A stretch of DNA of 64,000 nucleotides from Octadecabacter arcticus 238. Its GTDB lineage: Bacteria > Pseudomonadota > Alphaproteobacteria > Rhodobacterales > Rhodobacteraceae. Position numbers and translations under genes: made by a program. Shown here one piece after another: positions 28,165-37,618 of the stretch; position 1 is the stretch's first letter; each line of letters opens with the position of its first letter. The stretch covers positions 811,001-875,000 of the forward strand of contig NC_020908.1 in the NCBI RefSeq assembly GCF_000155735.2, in the 5' to 3' direction. The notes below the pieces were generated by a model. It searched no databases and was not told the origin of the DNA. It saw only the letters and a program-made list of their open reading frames with translations.

Positions 28165-29438
28165 CGTACCAACCCCGAGAGAAAACGTGCGTCTGTAATT
28201 TTACCTGTGATAGCGGAGGCTGCCACGGTTGCCGGACTTGCCAGATATAGAGTGGCATCATGTGCCCCAAGACGACCAGGATCATTTCGTGTACCAGTCC
28301 CAATCGAGACCTCCCCAGGTGCTACTGGACCTATGCGCCCACCAGCGCAAACCCCACACCCCGCCTGGGTGATAATGGCGCCAGCTTTGATGAAAACCTC
28401 CATCAGTCCCTCTTGAGCCGCAGCGCGTGCAACTTCCTGAGACACGGGGGTCACAAATAGACGAACGCGCGGGTTTACCTGCCTTCCTCGTAGCAATTCA
28501 GCGGCAACCCGAAGATCAGTCAGCATGCCAGATGCACAAGAGCCAATATATGCGTGATCAATCTCGCGTCCGGCTACCGTAGACACATCAGCTACGTTCT
28601 CTGGTCGTGGTGGAAGAGAGACTTGGGGTTCGCAGGTGCTTAGGTCCACTGTAACCACCGCACGGTAGCGTGCATCGGTATCCGCTTTCAGTAAATCCAC
28701 TGGCTCTGAGCAGCGTTCCGCAAGGTAGTCCGTTACAATTTTGTCAGGCTCTACAATGGATGATCTTGCTCCAATCTCAGTAGGTGTGTTGCAGAGCGTA
28801 TATCGAGCATCTATCCCAAGACCTGCCGTGCCTGCACCACCAAATTCGATGACCGCATCATCCACGAGTTCTGGATCTAAAGTGAAAAGGAGCCTTTGCG
28901 CCACATCGCGAATTGACACACCTTTCTGCATTCGGCCGGTTAGCTCAATGCGGACCGTCTCTGGAACAGTTTGCCAAACTGACCCCAGTGCCAAAAGCTC
29001 TGTCACTTCGGTCAGCACCGCGACTCCATAAGCCCCTACTGCACCAAAATTTGTCACATGAGTATCGTAGCCCGCAATAAACATTCCAGGCCTTACAAGG
29101 CCGGCCTCTACTGGAAACACATGTCCCAAACCGCTGCGGCCAACATCGTGAAAGTGTCCTACATTATATTTTTTAGCAAAATTACGGACCTGCTGCTGAC
29201 GGATTGCAGCACCAGGCGATACCGCCAAGGGCTCGTGGTCGGTCGAAATCAACACGCGACTAGGATCAAACATTCGCTCGACACCAAACGCCTCCAGGGC
29301 CGCACCGGCATTGGCGGCGTACCAATCATGCATTGTCACCAGTTCGGCCTCGGGAAATACTAGAGAACTTGCGTAAACATTCTGTTTGCACACGCGTGAA
29401 AGGATTTTTTCAACAATAGTAAAGCCTCTTTCACTCAT
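28161..29438 (-). CDS. Aconitase-type (LeuC-like) dehydratase large subunit
   Basis: This 425-residue iron-sulfur hydro-lyase interconverts a hydroxy-acid isomer pair through a [4Fe-4S] cluster. The three cluster cysteines are visible in TLCNTPTEIGA, YIGSCASG and GCGVCAGGRIGP, along with TDHEP and the SIGTGTRNDPGRLG segment. It is in the size range of stand-alone isopropylmalate or 2,3-dimethylmalate dehydratase large subunits. Overlaps with iclR upstream and the small subunit downstream show tight coupling. A lyase of the isocitrate-lyase superfamily is divergent from the same region, so a dehydratase-plus-lyase route for a branched C4-C6 hydroxy acid is plausible. Confidence 0.88.
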   Translation of the reverse strand: MSERGFTIVEKILSRVCKQNVYASSLVFPEAELVTMHDWYAANAGAALEAFGVERMFDPSRVLISTDHEPLAVSPGAAIRQQQVRNFAKKYNVGHFHDVGRSGLGHVFPVEAGLVRPGMFIAGYDTHVTNFGAVGAYGVAVLTEVTELLALGSVWQTVPETVRIELTGRMQKGVSIRDVAQRLLFTLDPELVDDAVIEFGGAGTAGLGIDARYTLCNTPTEIGARSSIVEPDKIVTDYLAERCSEPVDLLKADTDARYRAVVTVDLSTCEPQVSLPPRPENVADVSTVAGREIDHAYIGSCASGMLTDLRVAAELLRGRQVNPRVRLFVTPVSQEVARAAAQEGLMEVFIKAGAIITQAGCGVCAGGRIGPVAPGEVSIGTGTRNDPGRLGAHDATLYLASPATVAASAITGKITDARFLSGLVR

Positions 29439-30193
29439 ATCTCAGCTCCCATCTTAACCGACAAGGACTGTGCACATATTTTGAGAGCCACTTCTATTTT
29501 CATCAAAAGCTCTGGCGTATTGCGCTCTTGAGGCAGTGATACCGAGATGCCTGCGATAACCTCCTCAGAGCTTCCCCGGATCGCAACGCCTACAGCTATG
29601 ATATTTTCGAACATTTCACCACGGCTCCATCCAAAGCCTGTATCCATAGCTGTCTCGAGATCTTGCCTGAGCGCTTGAGCGTCTAACTTGCGCTCAGGGT
29701 CAGTTGGCATTGTATCGATCGAAGTAAGGTAAGCTGCAATTGCTGACTCGCCTTCCGTGGCAAGCATCGCTTTGCCGCTAGCCGACGCGTAAAGTGGGCC
29801 GGTGTGGCCAAGCTGCAGTGACAGCGATGGCCTGTAGGGATTGGGATCATCTATCTTGGCGACTACCAAAATCATATTCTTACGGCGTACCGTCAGAGCA
29901 CAAGCCTCTCCAATTTCCTCAGAGAGCTGAGCCAATAACGGCCTGGCGCACTGAACGAGATCAAGCCCTCCTAGATAAGATTGACCAAGCCGAAGCGCAG
30001 CAAATCCAACAAAGTAATGCCGAGTCGCTGGATCCCACTCCACGAAGTTACGTGCGACCAAAACGTCCAGTAAGCCCGTTAAACTACTGCGTGGAATTGC
30101 GAGCCGATCCGCGAGGCTGGCATGGGACAGTCCTTGAGAATCAGCTGCTAGTGATTCCAGAATGTCGATCGCTCGACTTGCTGATTTTACCAT
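29435..30193 (-). CDS. IclR-family transcriptional regulator
   Basis: The 252-residue protein has an N-terminal winged HTH (ASLADRLAIPRSSLTGLLDVL) and the IclR effector domain, including GHTGPLYASASGKAMLA and WSRGEMFENIIAVGVAIRG. IclR members usually sense a small organic acid and control the adjacent catabolic genes. This gene opens the minus-strand operon and faces the lyase gene across about 120 bp, the natural place for its operator. Confidence 0.92.
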   Translation of the reverse strand: MVKSASRAIDILESLAADSQGLSHASLADRLAIPRSSLTGLLDVLVARNFVEWDPATRHYFVGFAALRLGQSYLGGLDLVQCARPLLAQLSEEIGEACALTVRRKNMILVVAKIDDPNPYRPSLSLQLGHTGPLYASASGKAMLATEGESAIAAYLTSIDTMPTDPERKLDAQALRQDLETAMDTGFGWSRGEMFENIIAVGVAIRGSSEEVIAGISVSLPQERNTPELLMKIEVALKICAQSLSVKMGAEI

Positions 30194-30316
30194 TGTAGTA
30201 CGCCTAGCCCATTAATAGTTCACATATGTGAATATAGTTCATTATGTTGACATTTAGGGTATATGAAGATAGTTTTTGTCAAGAAATTTTTTCTTAGCTT
30301 TCGACAAGGGTTGGAT
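30194..30316. promoter_or_regulatory. Divergent promoter region between iclR and the lyase gene
   Basis: The AT-rich intergenic stretch separates divergent starts. It contains the near-palindrome AGTTCACATATGTGAATATAG at about 30219-30239 (core TTCACATATGTGAA), a good candidate for the IclR operator. An in-frame ATG at 30263 exists for the lyase, but the AAGGG-preceded ATG at 30317 is favoured, leaving the region free for control. Confidence 0.55.
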
Positions 30317-31147
30317 ATGTCAAATAATACAAAGCTATTTCGTCGTCTGATTTCTGGCGCTGTTTGCTTTCCGGCACCCGGTGTATTTGACGGTTTTTCA
30401 GCGCGTCTAGCTGAGCGCACTGGAGCGCAAATACTTCACGCCAGCGGAGGAGCAATTTCGCGAGCAATCGGTTATCCAGATCGGGGTCTGGTGACCATGA
30501 CCGAAATGCTGGGACGCATAGACGAGATCATCGCGGCTTGTGATGCGCCAGTTTTTGCGGATGCCGATACAGGCTTTGGCAATACGACGAACGCTGCACG
30601 GACTGCCCGATGCTACCATGCCGCAGGTGTCGCTGGGTTGCATGTTGAGGACCAGACTTTCCCTAAGCGTTGTGGACACATGAGCGGCGTGACAATAATC
30701 CCCGCGCAAGAAATGGCAGATAAAATCAACGCCATGAAAAATAAGGTTGGTGATGATATGCTGATTGCTGCGCGCACTGACGCAGTTTCCGTCGAGGGAC
30801 TAGGCGCGGCGCTGCACCGTATGAAACTTTACGTTAAAGCTGGTGCCGATATGGCCTTCGTCGAAGGTATCACTAACATTTCAGAGGTGGGAGCCGTCGC
30901 TGCCGCTTTGCCGAGCGTTCCGCTCGTTTTCAATCAGGCCAATGCATCGAGTGGTGGTGCTATCAAACTTGATGCGCTCGCGGAGAACGCCGTCCGTATT
31001 GCGCTTTATCCTGGCGACCTCCAACGCGGTGCAGGTTGGGCAATACAAGCGACGACGGAGGCCATTTTGAAAACAAACTCAACCATGTCTGTTGTCAATC
31101 AGATGTTCACAAATGCGGAACGCGACAGCTTGTTTGATCAAAACTAG
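30317..31147 (+). CDS. Isocitrate lyase/PEP-mutase superfamily lyase (2,3-dimethylmalate or methylisocitrate lyase-like)
   Basis: The 276-residue TIM-barrel enzyme has the superfamily motifs DADTGFGN (metal binding), GLHVEDQTFPKRCGH with the catalytic-loop Cys in KRCGH, and LIAARTDA. The presence of this Cys points to a true C-C lyase of the isocitrate, methylisocitrate or dimethylmalate type rather than a mutase. It is divergent from iclR and the dehydratase genes, which would make its hydroxy-acid substrate. The start at 30317 is preceded by AAGGG. The exact substrate is inferred only by context. Confidence 0.85.
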   Translation: MSNNTKLFRRLISGAVCFPAPGVFDGFSARLAERTGAQILHASGGAISRAIGYPDRGLVTMTEMLGRIDEIIAACDAPVFADADTGFGNTTNAARTARCYHAAGVAGLHVEDQTFPKRCGHMSGVTIIPAQEMADKINAMKNKVGDDMLIAARTDAVSVEGLGAALHRMKLYVKAGADMAFVEGITNISEVGAVAAALPSVPLVFNQANASSGGAIKLDALAENAVRIALYPGDLQRGAGWAIQATTEAILKTNSTMSVVNQMFTNAERDSLFDQN

Positions 31148-32050
31148 CTATGTGACGCGTTGATATCGCGACACAACAAAGGAAACGATATTTCTCATGT
31201 CTGTGATAGAGCTCGCCAAAGCCACACTGGAACGCATTGCAGTCGGTGAAAATCGGATAAGAGCGTTCGCGCATCTTGATCATGACACAGTGTATGCCGA
31301 GGCAAAACGTCTTCAGAATACAGGCGCCAAAGGTCCATTGTCAGGAGAGGTAATCGCGGTCAAGGATCTCTTCGACGTAGCAGGCATGCCGACACGATGC
31401 GGTTCAGCCATCTACGGAGAACACCAAGCACAGCGCGACTCGGCAGCGGTTGCGTCAATCCGAGCAGCTGGTGGTCTTATCATAGGCAAGTCGGTCACAA
31501 CGGAATTCGCCTACATGACGCCTAGCCTAACACGCAATCCTCACAATTTTGACCGAACGCCAGGTGGTTCGTCTAGCGGGTCGGCCGCATCGGTTGCGGC
31601 GCATTTCGTTACCATGGCGACTGGAACACAAACGGCTGGATCTATAATTCGCCCAGCCGCTTTTTGTGGCGTAGTGGGCTTTAAGCCAAGTTTCGCAACA
31701 ATAAGTCGCAGTGGTTTATCGATTTTTGGGGAAACATTAGATACGATTGGAGGATTTTCTAGTGATGTCGCGACTGTATCAAGGTTTGTGGGCGTCATGG
31801 CAGACCGGCCTGGACTTATTACGCCCGAGCGCATCAGAGCTCCAAAATTAGCGCTTTGGCGCACGCCCGATGCGGATCAGGCAGACGACGCCGCATTGGC
31901 AGAACTGGAGCGTGTAGCAAATGCAGCTGCACGTGCTGGTGCTGTCGTAACTGAATTTAAGGGCGGATCAGGGTGGAGCGCGTTACTGCAAGCCCATACA
32001 ACTATTATGGCCCACGAAGGAGCGCGTTCCTTGGGATATGAGTTTAACAC

Positions 32051-33437
32051 GAGCTATGACTGAATCTGGTGTTTGAGTGGTTTGAAGGTTGGCGGCGTAT
32101 CTGGTTGAATTGTTGTTGGAAGACAGCAGCCCAACCAAAGGAGATACACCACCATGGGAACTACTAACATTGTTGATTTTGCGCGTCGAGACGAGATGAC
32201 GGACGCGTTGACGGAGTTGCTGAAAACGGGAGCACAACAATTGATCGCGACAGCAGTTGAGGCTGAGCTTGTCAGTTATTTGGCGCAATTTACCGGCTTA
32301 CGCACCGATGCCGGTCACGCGGCAGTCGTGCGTAACGGACATCATCCGGCCCGCCCGTTTCAAACGGGCATTGGCCCTGTGAGCGTGCGCATTCCAAAGG
32401 TTCGGTCCAAGGACGGCACACCGGTGACATTCCGGTCTGCCCTGGTGCCGCCCTATGTGCGCCGCACGAAGACGCTGGAAGCGGCCTTGCCATGGCTTTA
32501 CCTCAAAGGGATCTCCAGCGGCGAGATGGCTCCCGCCCTCAAGGTTCTTCTGGGCCCAGATGCCGTTGGCTTGTCGGCTAATACGGTTTCGCGTTTAAAA
32601 CGCGATTGGGCCAATGAATACGAGGCTTGGAAAGGCGCTGAGTTAGATGACGAGCCCATCGTCTATATCTGGGCCGACGGCGTTCACAGCGGCCTTCGGG
32701 GCGAGGATGACAAGCTCTGTGCCCTTGTTATTATTGGGGTAACTGCCCGTGGCAAGAAGCGATTTCTGGCAATTGAGGATGGGGTGCGCGAGTCCACGCA
32801 GAGCTGGCGCGAGGTTCTGCTTAACCTCAAAAGCCGAGGCATGAATGCGCCCAAACTGGCCATCGGGGACGGTGCCATGGGGTTTTGGGCGGCCATGGAC
32901 GAAGTCTATCCTGAGACCCGCCATCAACGCTGTTGGCAACACAAAACGATGAACGTGCTCAATTGTTTACCCAAGCTGTCTCAGCCAAAAGCCAAGGCCG
33001 CGCTGCACGACATCTGGCAGGCCGAGACCAAAGTCGATGCAGAAAAGGCGTTCGATCTGTTCATCAAAACCTACGAACCCAAATACCCCAAGGCCACACT
33101 ATGCCTGCAAAAAGATCGTGAGGAACTCATGGCATTCTTCGACTTCCCGGCGCAGCATTGGCAAAGCATCCGCACTAGCAATCCAATTGAATCGGCCTTC
33201 GCGACGATCCGGCATCGTACCAAGCGTTCAAAGGGCTGCCTGTCACGCGATGGCATGCTGCACATGATGTTCAAACTGGGGCAATGTGCTGAGCAAAATT
33301 GGAGGAAGCTACGCGGCTTTGACTACCTCGCAAAAGTCATCACAGGCGTCACGTTCAAAGACGGAATCGAAACCACAAACCCCGACCAGATCACCGCATG
33401 ACCAACAATACTCAAACACCAGATTTGACAATAACTC
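32051..33437 (+). mobile_element. IS256-family insertion sequence, copy 3 (1,387 bp)
   Basis: The exact 9-bp target duplication GTTTAACAC occurs at 32042-32050 and 33438-33446. The ends GAGCTATGACTGAATCTGG and, inverted, GAGTTATTGTCAAATCTGG define the terminal repeats used to place the other copies. The insertion is clean, with no loss of amidase sequence. Confidence 0.97.
32154..33401 (+). CDS. IS256-family transposase, copy 3
   Basis: This intact 415-residue DDE transposase has a protein sequence identical to copy 1 (Ala in KLAIGDG), with AAAGGAGATACACC just before the ATG. It is expected to be active, since the host element has an intact target duplication. Confidence 0.95.
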   Translation: MGTTNIVDFARRDEMTDALTELLKTGAQQLIATAVEAELVSYLAQFTGLRTDAGHAAVVRNGHHPARPFQTGIGPVSVRIPKVRSKDGTPVTFRSALVPPYVRRTKTLEAALPWLYLKGISSGEMAPALKVLLGPDAVGLSANTVSRLKRDWANEYEAWKGAELDDEPIVYIWADGVHSGLRGEDDKLCALVIIGVTARGKKRFLAIEDGVRESTQSWREVLLNLKSRGMNAPKLAIGDGAMGFWAAMDEVYPETRHQRCWQHKTMNVLNCLPKLSQPKAKAALHDIWQAETKVDAEKAFDLFIKTYEPKYPKATLCLQKDREELMAFFDFPAQHWQSIRTSNPIESAFATIRHRTKRSKGCLSRDGMLHMMFKLGQCAEQNWRKLRGFDYLAKVITGVTFKDGIETTNPDQITA

Positions 33438-33818
33438 GTTTAACACACATCCCAACCTGTTGAGCATCTCTCTTCATGACTTCTTGTCTAAGGGCGCAAA
33501 AATTGATGGTAAAAGTTATCTTAAAGCTCGACATGTCTCAATCCAAGAGAGCGTAAAACTACTCTTGGAAATGTCAAGTTTTGATGCAATTTTGACCTTG
33601 AGCGCAGTAGGTGAAGCGCCATGCTATACAAATAGCACTGGTAACCCGCACTTTAACAAGGTTTGGACTCTAGTGGGTGGACCAGCTTTCCATCTACCTA
33701 CGGGCACAGGGCAGACGGGCATGCCTCTCGGAGTCCAAATTTGCTGTGCCCCGCAGGAAGATGAGCGTGCCGCTGCTGTAGCCTTGTGGTTGGAAGCCGC
33801 GATAGAATATTGTTAAGT

Positions 33819-34292
33819 GGCTCTGTCAGAAGAAACCTGTTTAAGCTGGACGGTGGGCTTTTTCAGAACGAATCTGCTTGAGGCGGGCAGGCCGGTTTCA
33901 TAGCCTTCGCTCATGACGAAAGCAGTTCCCCTTAAAGTACTATAACAGCAGCCCCTAGATCATCCGTCTGGCTGTGATGATTTATGTCCGTTTCCCGTTA
34001 TCGCTTCGGAACGTTAGGGATCCGTTTTACGAACGCAGCATCGACATCAGCCATGAGACGGTTCGATTTTGGTGGAACAGATTTGGCCCGCTGTTTGCCG
34101 CAGAGATCCGCGAGAAAAGGGTCAGCCAGATGCGCGTATATTCAAATTGGCAGTGGCACCTGGACGAGGCGTTCGTGAACATCTGCGGCGAACCGCTCCG
34201 CCGCTCTTACAGAGTGGCGCGGTCTTGGCGTAGCCTAACGGATTGAGGTTGCTGAAGAACTGAGACTGGTTCGCATTTGTCTGACAGCACCC
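33819..34292 (+). pseudogene. IS6-family element with internal deletion
   Basis: The left end GGCTCTGTCAGAAG begins two bases after the amidase stop and the right end CTGACAGCACC is at 34292. Between them, transposase segments such as NIRDPFYERSIDISHETVRFWWNRFGP can be read in part (the frame is FYERSIDISHETVRFWWN) and jump from the central domain straight to the C-terminal codons. About 340 bp are missing relative to the 818-bp copy at 40.8 kb. Confidence 0.75.
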
Positions 34293-34349
34293 TTGAGGCC
34301 TTTGATCACAGGACAGAAACGATTGGCCAAGCAGCGGCTTACCCACCCC

Positions 34350-34895
34350 CTAGCGAGGGTTGAATTCTATCACTTCACAGTTTTTGGGTTGAATTCCGGT
34401 CAGCGCTCGAATGAAGTTACCATGAGAGACAATTGCCGTGGAGTGGATACTTTCGCGCTTGAGAAAGTCGGCGAACCTGTTTGCCCTTTCAAGCAAAACC
34501 TCTTCGGGCTCAACTGAGATCCCACGGTGGTCCTTTTCTCCGTCATGCCACCAGCAATCATCTAGATGACCAAAGTCAAGATGAGGGTAATCTTTAGCAA
34601 GTTTGTGAGGCGGACTTCCTACATCGCAGCTGTTGCAGAGTTGCTCTCGCACTTCAGAATTAATCTGAAACGGCAACCTGTTTCCAAAAATCAATTGGGC
34701 CGTTTGCAATGTTCTAGTGAACGGCGAAACAATGACATTTATAAGATCAAGTTGTTTGACTTCGCTCTGAGCCTGCTGAGCCTGAGCTTTTCCGAGCGCT
34801 GTGATTGGCGCATCGAGTATCATGGGGTCCGGTTTGTTTGGATCGTAAACCGCATTGAAGGCTGATTGAGCGTGTCGAATAAGGTAAATTGTCAC
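34350..34895 (-). CDS. Histidine phosphatase (phosphoglycerate-mutase-like) family protein
   Basis: The 181-residue cytosolic protein has the LIRHAQS catalytic motif at residue 5, an SPFTRTLQTAQ segment near residue 58, and SHGNFIRAL with the second catalytic His near 160. The family comprises phosphatases of very varied substrates; none can be assigned here. A 29-bp segment of this gene is duplicated at 19.9 kb beside a transposon fragment. Its AT-rich composition and IS neighbours suggest accessory DNA. Confidence 0.85.
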   Translation of the reverse strand: MTIYLIRHAQSAFNAVYDPNKPDPMILDAPITALGKAQAQQAQSEVKQLDLINVIVSPFTRTLQTAQLIFGNRLPFQINSEVREQLCNSCDVGSPPHKLAKDYPHLDFGHLDDCWWHDGEKDHRGISVEPEEVLLERANRFADFLKRESIHSTAIVSHGNFIRALTGIQPKNCEVIEFNPR

Positions 34896-35214
34896 TTTGA
34901 ATATTTCCGAATGCTGATAAAAGTTGAGTTTCCGTTATAGTATTTGGCTGATCTTTGCCATTCACAGTACTGACTCCATGATGAACTATTCGGCATGCTA
35001 AATAGTAGTGCAGCTTGTTGTGTCGTCAATCAAATCAGAACACGCATCAGATTGCGGACTGCGGCAGGAAACTACTGGACTTGCCCGTTGAACAGAGCAG
35101 TACTGTCTGTACCGACGCACCTTCTAACGGTGTTTCATATTCTCCGCCCGGCGCTCCGGGCTCTTGTCAGTACCGGGGCTGAGTTGGTCCAGGCTGATGA
35201 CAATGGAGAACATC
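34896..35214. other. Upstream flank of the serine-recombinase module
   Basis: No gene is supported in these roughly 320 bases. The base composition changes from AT-rich to GC-rich near 35100. The region holds the promoter of the DUF3489 gene and may contain the left junction of the integrative module. No tRNA or direct-repeat attachment site was recognised. Confidence 0.4.
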
Positions 35215-35508
35215 ATGACCAACGAGATAAAGCGCGCAAGCTCTTCCAAACCTGAGACCCTGCAAGCGCCCAAACAGTGCATCGCCCCCGCAAAGACAAA
35301 GAAGGCGAAGATGATCGCAATGCTGAGCCGCAAGAGCGGGGCGGACGTGCCCAGCCTTAGTACAACCTTGGGATGGCTGCACCACACGATGCGGGCGGCT
35401 CTGTCTGGCCTACGTAAGGCAGGTTACGAGATCACCTCGATCAAGGCCGGAAACGGGAAGCCCATGCGGTACCAGATCATCGGGTTGCCAAAGGCGGATG
35501 TGGCCTGA
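35215..35508 (+). CDS. DUF3489 domain protein
   Basis: The 97-residue basic protein has a Lys/Ser/Pro-rich N-terminus and a compact C-terminal region (KIAMLSRKSGADVPSL-like, then GWLHHTMRAALSGLRKAGYEI) typical of DUF3489, which looks like a winged-helix DNA-binding fold. Upstream in-frame ATGs exist, but GGAG six bases before 35215 supports this start. Its stop overlaps the start of the DUF2924 gene. The pairing DUF3489-DUF2924-serine recombinase recurs in alphaproteobacterial integrative elements, so a role in recombination control is inferred. Confidence 0.75.
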   Translation: MTNEIKRASSSKPETLQAPKQCIAPAKTKKAKMIAMLSRKSGADVPSLSTTLGWLHHTMRAALSGLRKAGYEITSIKAGNGKPMRYQIIGLPKADVA

Positions 35509-35945
35509 TGGCCAGTGATGCCGCCATATTGTCGCGATGGGAGGAGCTCGCAGAACTGGACCGCTCCGCCCTCCGCGTCGCTTGGACGAAAGCCTTTGGG
35601 GAGGCACCGCCGCATTTCCTGTCGATGATCTTCATGCGCAAGGCGGTGATCTGGGATGAACAGTGTCGCAGGTCTGGGGGGATCTCCCCGGACTTGAAGC
35701 GTGCCCTAAAGGCCTCGGCAAGTGGCAGGTCCGTCAGAAACCCTGCGCCTGCGATCCGCACTGGAACGCAACTCGTTCGAGAATGGAACGGTCGTCGATA
35801 TCAGGTGGACACAACCGAGGACGGATATGTGCTGAACGGCGCGCGGTTCAAATCGCTTTCGGCAATCGCGCTGCACATCACTGGAACAAGCTGGTCAGGG
35901 CCACGCTTCTTCGGTCTCGTAAACGGAAAAGGCAGCGGCGTATGA
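35508..35945 (+). CDS. DUF2924 domain protein
   Basis: The 145-residue protein matches the DUF2924 pattern: WEELAELDRSALRVAWTKAF at the start, then ISPDLKRALKA, TQLVREWNGRRYQV and FKSLSAIALHITGTSWSGPRFF at the end. The C-terminal part resembles a small DNA-binding fold found beside phage-type recombinases. It overlaps DUF3489 by one base and the recombinase by four, so the three genes are translationally coupled. The molecular function is unknown; a recombination directionality or accessory role is a reasonable guess. Confidence 0.78.
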   Translation: MASDAAILSRWEELAELDRSALRVAWTKAFGEAPPHFLSMIFMRKAVIWDEQCRRSGGISPDLKRALKASASGRSVRNPAPAIRTGTQLVREWNGRRYQVDTTEDGYVLNGARFKSLSAIALHITGTSWSGPRFFGLVNGKGSGV

Positions 35946-37618
35946 ACAAGATCCGCTGCGCTATCTATACCCGCAAGAGCTCCGAAGAGGGCCTTGAGCA
36001 GGAGTTCAACTCGCTGGATGCGCAGCGTGAGGCTTGCGCGTCCTACGTGGCCAGCCAGAAGCACGAAGGCTGGGTGCTGCTGCCAGCGGCCTACGAAGAT
36101 GGCGGCTTGTCGGGGGGATCGCTTGAACGCCCCGCACTGCAACGTCTGATGCAGGACATGCGGGACGGCCATGTGGATCAGATCATCGTCTACAAGATCG
36201 ATCGGCTGACACGGTCGTTGGCAGACTTCTCGAAGATCGTCGACGTGCTGGATGCCGCAGGCGCGTCCTTCGTGTCCGTGACCCAATCGTTCAACACGGC
36301 AACGAGCATGGGGCGGCTCACATTGAACATGCTGCTGAGCTTTGCACAGTTTGAACGTGAGGTGACGGCTGAGCGGATCCGGGACAAGATCGCTGCCTCC
36401 AAACGCAAGGGGTTGTGGATGGGCGGTAATGTCCCCTTGGGATATGACCCCGATGGGAGAACACTTAAGATCAACGAGGTGGATGCCCGGATTATCCGCA
36501 CCATTTACGATCTCTACAAAGAACATCGCAACATCCGGATTGTCAAAACCGAAGCCGACAAGCGGGGCCTGAAGACAGCACTCCGCACATTGTCATCAGG
36601 TCGGATGAAAGGCGGGACAGCGTTTAGCTTCGGACATATCTATCATATCCTGAGCAATCCGATCTACGCAGGCCGTATCAGACACAAGACAAAGGTCTGG
36701 CCTGGCCAACACCCGGCACTCATTGATCCTGCAGATTGGGATGCAGTACAGGAGCAGTTAAAAGCAGGTGCTGTCAGGTCACGCGCAGGAAAGGGGCGCA
36801 ACGATGACGGTCAGAAGAAGCAAGTGTCGCTGCTGACCGGAAAGGTGTTTGACGAAACCGGTGATCGGCTGACGCCCAGCCATACCAAGACAGGGAAGGG
36901 TCGTAGGCTGCGTTACTATGTATCCCATCGTCTGATCCGCAGCTCTGGCCCGAAAGATCCAAGTGGCTGGCGATTGCCAGCGCCTGAACTTGAAACCCTG
37001 GTTACCAGTCTGATCAGAACGCATTTGGGTACTGCGAGTGTGCGAGCTAACCTCATCAGTCTCGCAACAACCGATGAGATCGTACTGATTGCCAACAAGA
37101 TGACGGAGTTGAGCAACAAGGAGAACGGCGCGGATGGTGAGACGAACAGGATCATGCTCGGCCTGATTGAACGTGTTCTAATCGTGCCGGGAAAGATTCA
37201 AATTACAATCTCGGCAAGTGCCATTGCCGAGATCCTGACGATCGACGCAAAGCGGATCTCGGACGAACACCTGAGCCTGCAGTCCGACTTCCGCACTCGT
37301 AAGCGCGGCGTCGAAACCAAACTCATTCTCGCAGATGCAACGGGCACGTGTGACGAGACACTGTTCAAGAACATCGCGTTGGCGCATCGCTACTTCGATC
37401 TGATCCGATCCGGCAAAACCTACGCGGAAATTGCAGAAGCCGAAGGCGCTTCAAAGCGGCGCGTTCAGCAACTTATCGAGTTGGCGTTTCTAGCGCCGGA
37501 CATCGTCCGCGATGTTTGGGAAGGCGGACAGCCAGTTGGCCTCACATCGCATTGGTTGAAATCCCACGCATTTTCACCAGTGTGGACTGCGCAGCGGGAC
37601 CTATTCAGGGCGCTCTGA
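35942..37618 (+). CDS. Large serine recombinase
   Basis: The 558-residue recombinase has the resolvase catalytic domain at the N-terminus (RCAIYTRKSSEEGLEQEF with the catalytic Ser in RKS, then YKIDRLTRSLADF and FAQFEREVTAERIRDK), followed by a Recombinase domain (FGHIYHILSNPIYAGRI). A C-terminal region carries an HTH-like stretch (TYAEIAEAEGASKRRVQQL). The ATG at 35942 overlaps the DUF2924 stop. An earlier open frame upstream lacks recombinase sequence. Such enzymes integrate and excise mobile DNA at att sites; no att pair was identified here. Confidence 0.93.
   Translation: MNKIRCAIYTRKSSEEGLEQEFNSLDAQREACASYVASQKHEGWVLLPAAYEDGGLSGGSLERPALQRLMQDMRDGHVDQIIVYKIDRLTRSLADFSKIVDVLDAAGASFVSVTQSFNTATSMGRLTLNMLLSFAQFEREVTAERIRDKIAASKRKGLWMGGNVPLGYDPDGRTLKINEVDARIIRTIYDLYKEHRNIRIVKTEADKRGLKTALRTLSSGRMKGGTAFSFGHIYHILSNPIYAGRIRHKTKVWPGQHPALIDPADWDAVQEQLKAGAVRSRAGKGRNDDGQKKQVSLLTGKVFDETGDRLTPSHTKTGKGRRLRYYVSHRLIRSSGPKDPSGWRLPAPELETLVTSLIRTHLGTASVRANLISLATTDEIVLIANKMTELSNKENGADGETNRIMLGLIERVLIVPGKIQITISASAIAEILTIDAKRISDEHLSLQSDFRTRKRGVETKLILADATGTCDETLFKNIALAHRYFDLIRSGKTYAEIAEAEGASKRRVQQLIELAFLAPDIVRDVWEGGQPVGLTSHWLKSHAFSPVWTAQRDLFRAL

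Larger units (their letters stand above)
31197..33816 (+). pseudogene. Amidase-signature hydrolase interrupted by IS256 copy 3
   Basis: The gene encodes an amidase-signature enzyme with the Lys-Ser-Ser triad: Lys in VKDLFDVAG, the GGSSSGSAASVAA loop, and the nucleophile region TQTAGSIIRPAAFCG. IS256 copy 3 sits after codon 284. Removing the IS and one 9-bp duplication rejoins the sequence in frame (EFNT|HPNLL) to give a 407-residue protein ending EAAIEYC, a normal length for small family members. It lies 49 bp downstream of the lyase and is probably co-transcribed. As it stands, the product ends shortly inside the IS. Confidence 0.92.
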
